Source of the DNA: Streptomyces sp. NBC_01571
GTDB taxonomy: Bacteria; Actinomycetota; Actinomycetes; Streptomycetales; Streptomycetaceae
DNA: 64,000 nt
Direction: 5' to 3'
Assembly (NCBI RefSeq): GCF_026339875.1
Contig: NZ_JAPEPZ010000001.1
Location: 496,001-560,000 of the forward strand
The position numbers were made by a program, and so were the translations under genes. Under the pieces are notes generated by a model, which made no database searches, had not been told where the DNA came from, and saw nothing but the letters and a program-made list of their open reading frames with translations. Below are positions 26,028 to 33,767 of the stretch, in pieces. How positions within the stretch are numbered: the stretch's first letter is position 1; each line of letters starts with the position of its first letter.

Positions 26028-29000
26028 TTGCGCATACCTCCGTCGCCCAGACGCGGCCTGACCGTCGCGGTCGCCGTGCTCGTGGCACTGACGACCACCG
26101 GTCCGGCCGTGTCGGCCGGGACGCCCCTCTCATCCACCACATCCGCCGCCGGACGTCCGCAGGCCACGGGAAACGTCACGCTGATCACAGGCGACAAGGT
26201 CGCGGTGACCGTCAGCAACGGCCGTACCAGCGCGACCGTTACCGATCCGCAGGGCAGGCCCGGCGGCGCCCATGTCATGTCGGTCGGCCCCGACACCTAC
26301 GTGTACCCCGACGCGGCGCTGCCCTACATCGCGTCAGGAGCGCTCGACGAGCAACTGTTCAACGTCGACGAACTGCTCAGGGACGGCTACGACGACAGCC
26401 ACAGCGACCGACTGCCGCTAATAGTCACCTATACCGATGCCGCCGCGCGCTCCCGCAGCGCGAAGACCCCGGACGGCGCGCGCAGGACCCTGACGCTCAG
26501 CAGCATCCAGGGCGCCGCGATATCCGCCGAGCACGCGCGGACGAAGGACTTCTGGGCCTCCCTCACCGGCACCGCTGGGACCCGGTCGGCGGCGCGCTCG
26601 GCCGTGAACGCACAACCGTCCGGGCGGCTGACGGACGGGATCGCCAAGGTGTGGCTGGACGGCAAGGCCAAGGCGACGCTGTCCGACACCACCGCGCAGA
26701 TCGGCGCGCCCGAGGTCTGGGCGGGCGGGGACACCGGTCAGGGCGTGGACGTCGCCGTGCTGGACACGGGAATCGACGCCGCGCACCCCGACTTCGCGGG
26801 ACGGATCGCCGCGTCGGAGAGCTTCGTACCCGGTCAGGACGTCACCGACCGGCACGGCCACGGCACCCACGTCGCCTCGACCGTCGCAGGCACGGGCGCC
26901 GCGTCCGGCGGCAAGGAGAAGGGTGTCGCGCCGGGCGCCTCGCTGCACATCGGCAAGGTCCTGGACAACGATGGCAGCGGTCAGGACTCGTGGATCCTGG
27001 CCGGCATGGAGTGGGCGGCCCGCGACCAGCACGCGAAGGTCGTCAGCATGAGCCTGGGCGGTGATCCCACCGACGGCACCGACCCGCTGAGCGAGGCCGT
27101 CAACCGGCTCAGCGAGGAGACCGGGGCGCTGTTCGTCATCGCCGCGGGCAACTCCGGCCCGGAGGCGTACAGCATCGGCGCGCCGGGAGCGGCGGACGCC
27201 GCGCTGACGGTCGGCGCGGTGAACGGTCCGGGCAAGGGCGTGGACCAGCTGGCGGAGTTCTCCAGCCGCGGGCCGCGCGTCGGCGACAACGCCGTCAAGC
27301 CCGACCTGACCGCCCCCGGCGTCGACATTCTCGCGGCCCGGTCGCAGTACGCGCCGGAGGGTGAGGGCGCGTACCAGACCATGAGCGGCACCTCCATGGC
27401 GACGCCCCATGTCGCTGGCGCCGCGGCCCTGTTGGCGGCGAAGCACCCGGACTGGAACGGGCGGCAGCTCAAGGACGCGCTGGTCAGCACCACCGCCAGT
27501 ACGCGGCAGTCCAGCCCCTACCAGGGCGGCAGCGGGCGGCTCGACATCGCCGCGGCGGTGAAGGCCACCGTGGTCGCCTCCGGTTCCGCGTTCGCCCAGG
27601 TCCACTACCCGTACACGCCGGGCCAGACGGTCCGCAAGGACGTCACCTACAGCAACGTCGCGGACGAGCCGGTCACCCTGGACCTGAGCCTCGTCGCGGA
27701 CAACATCCCCGCCGGGCTGTTCACCCTCACCGACACCCACCCGACCGTGCCCGCGCACGGGACCGTGGCCGTCGGTGTGATCACCCATCTCGACCAGGCG
27801 GCGGACAACGCCGCCTACACCAGTCAGCTCACCGCCACCGGCCCCGACGGCACGGTTCGCGCCCGTACGCCGGTCGGCGTGAACAAGGAGGGCCGGCGCG
27901 TCAAGCTGTCGGTCACCGCGAAGGACCGCAAGGCCGAGGGGCTGCCCGGCACCCTCGTACTGAAGGACATCGACCGGAACACCGTGCCCAAGGTGTACAC
28001 CGTCGACTCCTCCGGCACGCTTGATCTCAGCCTGGTGCCGAGCACCTACGCGGCCTGGATGTACGCCGATGTCCCCGGCATCGACGGCACGCACACGCTG
28101 GGCCTCGGCCTGTTCTCCGCACCGGAGGTCGACCTCACCAAGGACCGGTCGCTCCACTTCGACGCCGCCGACCTCCACCGGGCCGCGGCGCTCACACCGC
28201 AGCCGACCTCGAACAGCTTCATGCGGGTGGACCAGTACCGGTCGAACGGCGATGTGCTCCCGTTCCTCGACAGCTACATGCCCGAGTACTGGCGCTATGA
28301 CAGCCTCTGGGCAGCCCCGACGCCCAAGGTGACGCAGGGCTCGTACACCTTCGCGACGCGCTGGCGGCAGATCCAGCGGCCGCTCACGTTCTCCCTGGGC
28401 TCCCAGACGTACGAGAGCGCCGTCGTGCAGAGCATGTCCCCCGTGCTGCCCGAGGGCAGCACCGCGTACCGGGCCGTCTGGGCCGGGGACGGTTCGACCG
28501 CGGACTTCGGCAGAGTCAAGATCCGCGGCCAGGTGGCGGTCGTCCGCCGCAGCGACACCGTGTCCGCCCCGGACCAGGCCGCGGCCGCGGCGAAGGCCGG
28601 CGCCAAGCTGCTGCTGATCCTCAACGACGGCTACGGAAAGCTGGATCCGTGGGCCGACCTGCCCGACGCCGCGCCGCTGCCGGTCGCCTCGCTCGGTACC
28701 GACGACAGCATCCGCCTGCGGAGCGGGCTTCGCTGGCCCGGAGTGGGACTGCTGAAGGTGGTCTCGCACCCTCAGCCGCACTATCTGTACGACCTGGTGC
28801 GGCACTACGACGGGGCGGTTCCCCGGAGTCTGACCTACCGGCCGAGTCCGGGCGAACTCGCCAGGATCGACGAGTCGTTCCGCGACACCAAGCAGGGCAA
28901 GGCCGTACAGATACGGTACGACCTGACCGTCGACTCCGGTCTGCCGTTGAACAGCAATGCCACCCCCGTCCCCGCCCAGGGCACCCTCACCTCGTGGGTG

Positions 29001-29783
29001 ACGGCGGATCCCGGCGTCTCATGGGTGACCCAGGCCGCGGTCAGCGACCTCGGGCAGCAGGGACCACCACGCTCGTACAAGGGGCGCGGGACATCCCGGG
29101 AGGTCTGGCTCTCCCCCGTCCAGCACCCGCGGCTCCTCGATGACAGCGCCCACCGCGCCCCCTTCAGGATCGGCGATGTCATCAGCACTTCGTCGATCAC
29201 CGCGTGGGGGGACTCCGGCAGCCACGCGGGCGTGGTCTGGGCCGACGGGGACACCTCGAAGGTCTCCCTGTACCAGGGTGGCCAACTGCTCGGCGAAGTC
29301 GTCAACGAACGGATCGTCACCGTCGAAGGCGTACCGACCGATTCGCTGCCGTACCGGATCGTGGTGGAGGGGAAGCGTGACCTGCCGGGCCGGCCGTACT
29401 CGACCCGGACGCGTACCGAATGGGGATTCACCTCCGGCACCACGGACTACAGGGTCCTCAGCCCCCTGCCGCTCATCCAGCTGGACTACGCGGTGGCCGC
29501 CGACCTCTCCGGCCGGGCGGGCCGACGGAGCTCGGTGACCGTCACTCCGTCGCACTTCAAGGGCGCGACGGGCGCCGCCCCGGTCCGTACCGTGAGCCTG
29601 GAGGTCTCCTACGACGACGGCGCCACCTGGCACCGGACGACGCCGCGCCACTCGGGCGCGGACTGGAAGGCGTCGATCGACGCGCCCTCCAGGGCGAGGT
29701 TCGCCAGCCTGCGTACGACAGCGCGGGACGCGGGCGGCAACAGCGTCAGCCAGACCGTGATCCGCGCCTTCGGCCTCAAGTAG
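26028..29783 (+). CDS. Secreted S8 (subtilisin-like) serine peptidase, large
   Basis: A 1251-residue secreted protease. The TTG start at 26028 (GTGAGG six bases upstream) gives a signal peptide RRGLTVAVAVLVALTTTGPA. A pro-region is followed by the catalytic triad Asp246 (VAVLDTGIDAAHPDF), His278 (HGHGTHVAS) and Ser456 (SGTSMATPHVAG), with oxyanion AAGNSG. After about residue 510, beta-rich domains follow. A PA-like segment (GRVKIRGQVAVVRR, AAAAKAGAKLLLILNDG) lies after the peptidase domain, and an Ig-like end (VRTVSLEVSYDDGATWHRTT) closes the protein. Likely an extracellular nutrient or processing protease; context leaves open a role in cutting the short peptide upstream. A strong terminator follows. 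Confidence 0.93.
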   Translation: MRIPPSPRRGLTVAVAVLVALTTTGPAVSAGTPLSSTTSAAGRPQATGNVTLITGDKVAVTVSNGRTSATVTDPQGRPGGAHVMSVGPDTYVYPDAALPYIASGALDEQLFNVDELLRDGYDDSHSDRLPLIVTYTDAAARSRSAKTPDGARRTLTLSSIQGAAISAEHARTKDFWASLTGTAGTRSAARSAVNAQPSGRLTDGIAKVWLDGKAKATLSDTTAQIGAPEVWAGGDTGQGVDVAVLDTGIDAAHPDFAGRIAASESFVPGQDVTDRHGHGTHVASTVAGTGAASGGKEKGVAPGASLHIGKVLDNDGSGQDSWILAGMEWAARDQHAKVVSMSLGGDPTDGTDPLSEAVNRLSEETGALFVIAAGNSGPEAYSIGAPGAADAALTVGAVNGPGKGVDQLAEFSSRGPRVGDNAVKPDLTAPGVDILAARSQYAPEGEGAYQTMSGTSMATPHVAGAAALLAAKHPDWNGRQLKDALVSTTASTRQSSPYQGGSGRLDIAAAVKATVVASGSAFAQVHYPYTPGQTVRKDVTYSNVADEPVTLDLSLVADNIPAGLFTLTDTHPTVPAHGTVAVGVITHLDQAADNAAYTSQLTATGPDGTVRARTPVGVNKEGRRVKLSVTAKDRKAEGLPGTLVLKDIDRNTVPKVYTVDSSGTLDLSLVPSTYAAWMYADVPGIDGTHTLGLGLFSAPEVDLTKDRSLHFDAADLHRAAALTPQPTSNSFMRVDQYRSNGDVLPFLDSYMPEYWRYDSLWAAPTPKVTQGSYTFATRWRQIQRPLTFSLGSQTYESAVVQSMSPVLPEGSTAYRAVWAGDGSTADFGRVKIRGQVAVVRRSDTVSAPDQAAAAAKAGAKLLLILNDGYGKLDPWADLPDAAPLPVASLGTDDSIRLRSGLRWPGVGLLKVVSHPQPHYLYDLVRHYDGAVPRSLTYRPSPGELARIDESFRDTKQGKAVQIRYDLTVDSGLPLNSNATPVPAQGTLTSWVTADPGVSWVTQAAVSDLGQQGPPRSYKGRGTSREVWLSPVQHPRLLDDSAHRAPFRIGDVISTSSITAWGDSGSHAGVVWADGDTSKVSLYQGGQLLGEVVNERIVTVEGVPTDSLPYRIVVEGKRDLPGRPYSTRTRTEWGFTSGTTDYRVLSPLPLIQLDYAVAADLSGRAGRRSSVTVTPSHFKGATGAAPVRTVSLEVSYDDGATWHRTTPRHSGADWKASIDAPSRARFASLRTTARDAGGNSVSQTVIRAFGLK

Positions 29784-29812
29784 GCGAACAGGGCGGCCGG
29801 CACGACCTGTGG

Positions 29813-29842
29813 GCCCCTGTTCGCGCCTTCGCGAACAGGGGC
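29813..29842 (+). terminator. Terminator hairpin after the subtilase
   Basis: gcccctgttcgcg (29813-29825) and cgcgaacaggggc (29830-29842) pair perfectly over 13 bp around cctt, 30 bases after the stop. Confidence 0.85.
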
Positions 29843-29999
29843 TCATTGGCGTCGCTGTCCGGCACCGTGGCGCCGCCAGCACCTGAGTCCTGGTCGGTGA
29901 AGCGCCGGTGAGACGTCGCACCTGACGGGAACTGCATCCATACGACTGAATCGCCACCCGGCCGGGAACATCGGGGTCGGGGTCACGGTTGATCACAGT

Positions 30000-30890
30000 A
30001 TGGCTTCTGAGACACGTGAGGAATTCGGGCGGATCGGTATCTGGAGCGGTGCTCTGCACCGGTCGCGGGTCGACGACGCGGGCAAGGAAGCGATCGCGGA
30101 AGCGGTCGCCGAGCTCGAAGACCTGGGGTACGGCACTCTCTGGCTCGGCGGCAGCCCCTCACCCGACGACGCCGCGGCTGTCGTCGACGCCACCCGCACG
30201 GTCACCGTGGCCACGGGCATCCTGAGCATCTGGGAGCACACGGCTGAGGAGGTGACGGCGCGGATCGCGGAGCTCGACGCGAGCGCCCGTGGACGGTTCG
30301 TCCTCGGCCTGGGCGTGAGCCACGGTCAGTTGGCCCCGCAGTACGCGAAGCCGTACAGCGCGATGGTGGCCTACCTGGACGCGCTCGACGCCGCCACCCC
30401 GCCCGTGGACCGTGGTCACCGGGTCCTGGCGGCGCTCGGCCCGAAGATGCTGAAGCTCGCGACCGACCGGGCACTGGGTGCGCACCCCTATCTCGTCACC
30501 ACCGAGCACACGGCGGAGGCCCGCGAGGCACTCGGTCCCGACGCGCTGCTCGCCCCGGAACTGTCGGTCGTGCTCGACACCGACCTCGACCGGGCACGTA
30601 CCACCGCGCGGACCATGCTGGCGATGTACCTCCAACTGCCCAACTACACCAACAATATGCTGCGCCTGGGGTTCACGGAGAGCGACTTCGAGGACGGCGG
30701 AAGCACACGTCTCCTGGACTCCGTCTTCGCCCTGGGCGACGCCGAGCGCGTGCGAGCCCGGACCCGGGAGTACTTCGACGCCGGCGCCGACCACATCGCT
30801 CTCCAGGTACTGACCGCCGATGAGGGCGGAGCCGGTCTGCCGCGGGCCGAGTGGCGTGAGCTGGCCGCGGTGTTCGCCGACGAGCTGTAG
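30000..30890 (+). CDS. LLM-class F420-dependent oxidoreductase
   Basis: A 296-residue luciferase-like (LLM) TIM-barrel oxidoreductase, probably using coenzyme F420. Motifs include GIWSGALHRSRVDDAG at the N-terminus, ELEDLGYGTLWLGG, TVATGILSIWEHTAEEVT, RFVLGLGVSH and QYAKPYSAMVAYLDALD. The subgroup is the TIGR03620-like type found in actinobacteria. It starts at ATG 30000. The substrate is unknown. It converges on the Nudix gene with only 27 bases between them. Confidence 0.88.
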   Translation: MASETREEFGRIGIWSGALHRSRVDDAGKEAIAEAVAELEDLGYGTLWLGGSPSPDDAAAVVDATRTVTVATGILSIWEHTAEEVTARIAELDASARGRFVLGLGVSHGQLAPQYAKPYSAMVAYLDALDAATPPVDRGHRVLAALGPKMLKLATDRALGAHPYLVTTEHTAEAREALGPDALLAPELSVVLDTDLDRARTTARTMLAMYLQLPNYTNNMLRLGFTESDFEDGGSTRLLDSVFALGDAERVRARTREYFDAGADHIALQVLTADEGGAGLPRAEWRELAAVFADEL

Positions 30891-30917
30891 AGAGCGGAAG
30901 TGCTCTGGATACGGCGA

Positions 30918-31439
30918 TCAGCGGTCGGAGACCTCACGCAGCCATCGCGCATGCCGCCGGACGCGTGACGCGTCGACGGGGAAGTAGCCGGCCCAGGCCT
31001 CGTCCAGCGACGTCCAGGTCGCGGGCTGTCCTCTTTCGGTGACCAAAGGCGTCGCAGCGTCCACGATCGCGACGAAGGACAGTCCAAGAGTCGCCGGCCA
31101 CCGCGGGTGATAGGAGCGCACGGTGGCCGCGGCGGGTTCCCGCAGCAGCTCCGCCTCGACACCGGTCTCCTCGAAGAGCTCGCGGCGTGCTCCCTCCCGG
31201 GGAGTTTCCCCGGGCTCGACCCGGCCGCCCGGCGGGACCCGGCCGCGCCACCGGTGATGGACCAGCAGCACCCGGGAGAGGTCCTCGTCGAAGACCCACA
31301 CCTCTGCGGCAAGTGGCCCCGGAGGCCCCTGGGCGGCAGAAGTGAGCCACCGTCCGGCGCCGTCGAACTCCGTTCTCGCCAGACGGACATCGGCAGTCGC
31401 GGCCTCCACCACCCGAGGGTCGAACGCGTCACGCATCAT
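30918..31439 (-). CDS. Nudix hydrolase
   Basis: A 173-residue pyrophosphohydrolase. The Nudix box GGRVEPGETPREGARRELFE followed by ETG fits GX5EX7REUXEEXGU. The start MMRDAFDPR (31439 or 31436) is preferred over the upstream in-frame start, which adds 29 residues of biased sequence. Acts on nucleoside-diphosphate-linked substrates; the exact one cannot be told. Confidence 0.88.
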   Translation of the reverse strand: MMRDAFDPRVVEAATADVRLARTEFDGAGRWLTSAAQGPPGPLAAEVWVFDEDLSRVLLVHHRWRGRVPPGGRVEPGETPREGARRELFEETGVEAELLREPAAATVRSYHPRWPATLGLSFVAIVDAATPLVTERGQPATWTSLDEAWAGYFPVDASRVRRHARWLREVSDR

Positions 31440-31545
31440 CGGGACAACATAGGGCGGGGGTCTGACATCGCAGACGCCCGACAGCGTCTGGGACGCGGTC
31501 CCCCCGGTCGTGCGCCGGGCGGTCATGCACGGTCAGCCGCACCGA

Positions 31546-31890
31546 TCAACCCGCACCGGTCGGTCGTTCTCCGGTGGTCGTACCGGCTCGTTGCCGCCGC
31601 GCGGACCGGCGACGAGCGTCGTCATGGGCGGCGCGCAGAAGCCTCACGACCGTGTCCGCCGTCCTGTCCCCGGGAGTGACGACACAGATCCAGCCGTACG
31701 CTCCGTAGACCGGGTGCGGCAGCACACGGTCCGCGGCCGTGTGGTCGCGGGGACGGCCGTCGAGCGCGCGTGGGTCCTCCCCCACGAGCTCGCGGAACCT
31801 CGCGCGGCCGACGTGGATGTTGACGCGCCAGCGGTCCGGCGGATCGAGGTCGGAAGCGGTGTCGCCGGGGTGGTTGCGGGTGACGATCGT
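31546..31890 (-). pseudogene. 5'-truncated DUF6194-like gene remnant
   Basis: After a TGA at 31893-31891 the minus frame encodes TIVTRNHPGDTASDLDPPDR, WRVNIHVGRARF and LPHPVYGAYGWICVVTPGDR, matching the central and C-terminal parts of DUF6194 proteins. The N-terminal part (with the usual FFFYDPD-like segment) is absent and no start codon precedes the homology; the first is GTG 31785 inside the domain. It is most likely a decayed gene. Function of the family unknown. Confidence 0.55.
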
Positions 31891-32009
31891 TCAGGGTCCC
31901 CCCCGGGCGTCGGCCGCGAGCCGGGCTTCAGGAACGGGTCCGCCGGGCGGGAGCGCCGTAGTCGTCGGCAGGCCCCCACCTGCCCGGAAGGGCCGGACGC
32001 GTCACGCCA

Positions 32010-33383
32010 CTACGGGTTCGCCGGGCCCCCGAGGCCTTCGTCCTCGCCGGTCTCCAGGCCCTGTTCCGTCCAGACCACCTTGCCGTGTGAGGTGTAGCGG
32101 GTTCCCCAGCGCTGGGTGAGCTGGGAGATGAGGAAGAGGCCGCGGCCGCCCTCGTCCGTGGTGGCCGCGCGCCGCACGTGGGGTGAGGTGCTGCTGGCGT
32201 CGGAGACCTCGCAGATGAGGGTGCGGTCACGCAGCAGGCGTAGCTCGATGGGGGGCGAGGCGTACCGGATGGCGTTGGTGATCAGTTCGCTGAGGATCAG
32301 TTCCGTGGTGAACACCGCGTCGTCCAGGCCCCATTCGGTGAGTCGGCGTTCGACCGCAGCGCGCGTCTCGGCGACCGTCGCGGGGTCCGCGGGAACGTCC
32401 CAGGAGGCGAGGTGCTCGTCGTCGAGGGCCCGCGTGCGGGCCACCAGGAGGGCGATGTCGTCCCCGGGGTGGCCGAGCCGGTCGGGCACCAGGGCGTCGA
32501 GCACGGCTTCGCAGGTCTCCTGCGGTGACCGGCCCGGGCGTCCGAGTACCTGGCGCAGCCATTCCTGCCCGGTGGCCGGCTCCGGGTTGTGGTGCTGGAG
32601 CAGGCCGTCCGTGTAGAGGACGAGCCGGCTGTTCTCGGGGACGTCGACGGTGAGGCTCTCGAAGGGCTGGCCCCCGAGGCCCAGGGGCGGGCACTCGCGT
32701 ACGCGGGGGAAGTCCGCGGTGCCGTCCGGCAGGATCAGGACGGGCGGCGGGTGGCCGGCCCGGGCCATGACGCACTGCCTGCGGACCGGGTCGTAGACCA
32801 CGTACAGGCAGGTGGCCCCGGTGAGTACGGAACCGTCCGCGTCCCCGGCGCGGCCGGGCCGCCGCTCCCCACCGGCCGGGCGTCCCTCGTCGCGGTCGAG
32901 GCGGATCACCAGATCGTCGAGGCGGCCCATGAGTTCTTCGGGCACCAGATCCAGGTCCGAGAAGTTGTGGACGGCGGTGCGCAGGCGTGCCATGGCGACG
33001 GCGGCGTGCAGGCCGTGCCCGGTCACGTCACCCGCGACGAGGGCGACACGCCCGCTGGAGAGCGGGATGACGTCGAACCAGCCGCCGGCCGCCGTCGCCT
33101 GTCCCGGCAGATAGCGGTACGCCGCGTCCACGGCGTTCTGCTCGGGCAGCCCGTGCGGCAGCACCGGGTGGCCTCGGCCAGGGGTTGCAGTGTCGTGCTC
33201 GGACGTGCTCGGACGGGCGGACTTCAGCGCGTCCAGTACGGCCGGGGAGTGGGCGAAGGTCTCGGCGACCGCGAGCGCGCGCGTGCGGGCCTCCTGCGTG
33301 GCCTCCTTCCGGTCCTGCAGCACCAGGACCGTGGTCGCGGCGGCTATCAGCAGCACCGCGATGGTCACGGCCAGCGCGAGCAT
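32010..33383 (-). CDS. SpoIIE-family PP2C phosphatase with C-terminal HATPase (anti-sigma-like) domain, abridged
   Basis: A 457-residue membrane-linked regulator. The N-terminal helix MLALAVTIAVLLIAAATTVL is followed by the start of a sensor domain (RALAVAETFAHSPAVLDAL) that stops abruptly; the usual extracytoplasmic sensor and PAS domains are missing. The PP2C domain follows (QNAVDAAYRYLP to GHPGDDIALLVAR), then an RsbW-like HATPase (FTTELILSELITNAIRYASP, DEGGRGLFLI). The metal-binding motif reads AGGWFDV where relatives, including both neighbours, have GGDWFD or GGDFYD, so a key Asp is lost. Phosphatase activity is therefore doubtful; the kinase-like domain looks intact. The frame is open upstream (RFSLLPHSIAGQ), so a slightly earlier start is possible. 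Confidence 0.85.
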   Translation of the reverse strand: MLALAVTIAVLLIAAATTVLVLQDRKEATQEARTRALAVAETFAHSPAVLDALKSARPSTSEHDTATPGRGHPVLPHGLPEQNAVDAAYRYLPGQATAAGGWFDVIPLSSGRVALVAGDVTGHGLHAAVAMARLRTAVHNFSDLDLVPEELMGRLDDLVIRLDRDEGRPAGGERRPGRAGDADGSVLTGATCLYVVYDPVRRQCVMARAGHPPPVLILPDGTADFPRVRECPPLGLGGQPFESLTVDVPENSRLVLYTDGLLQHHNPEPATGQEWLRQVLGRPGRSPQETCEAVLDALVPDRLGHPGDDIALLVARTRALDDEHLASWDVPADPATVAETRAAVERRLTEWGLDDAVFTTELILSELITNAIRYASPPIELRLLRDRTLICEVSDASSTSPHVRRAATTDEGGRGLFLISQLTQRWGTRYTSHGKVVWTEQGLETGEDEGLGGPANP

Positions 33384-33767
33384 CTGGCCCGCGATGCTGT
33401 GCGGGAGGAGGCTGAAGCGGCTCCGCCTGCGGCCGGGTCCGGGGCGGGATCAGCACCCCGGTCCAGACGCTCGCGCCGCCCGGAAAACCTGCGTCCGATC
33501 AGGCTGGGCGGTGTCCGGGACCTGTCGACTGCCCGAGGCATACAGCCATGGTCGTACGCACTATGAGTAAAGGTCCAACCATATGACCGTCCGTACGGAT
33601 TATTGATGTCACGGATGCCGGTCACGGGCGCCGGAGTACCACGGTGGGGCCCGTGATCCTCCGGGCCCACGGGCCGGGGACGTCAGGTCGTCGAGGTGCG
33701 GGCCGGTGTGCGTCGCGGCCGGGGTGGACCCGCGCGCCGTCACTCGAATCCGGCTTATCGTGCTCAT
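33384..33767. other. Divergent intergenic region
   Basis: About 380 bases between divergent SpoIIE-family genes. No gene is supported. An AT-richer patch around 33555-33615 (gtaaaggtccaaccatatg to attattgatgtc) is the likely promoter area. Confidence 0.5.

Noticed and set aside
26418..28805. 795-codon minus-strand ORF
   Set aside because: Antisense to the S8 peptidase, which has the full catalytic triad.
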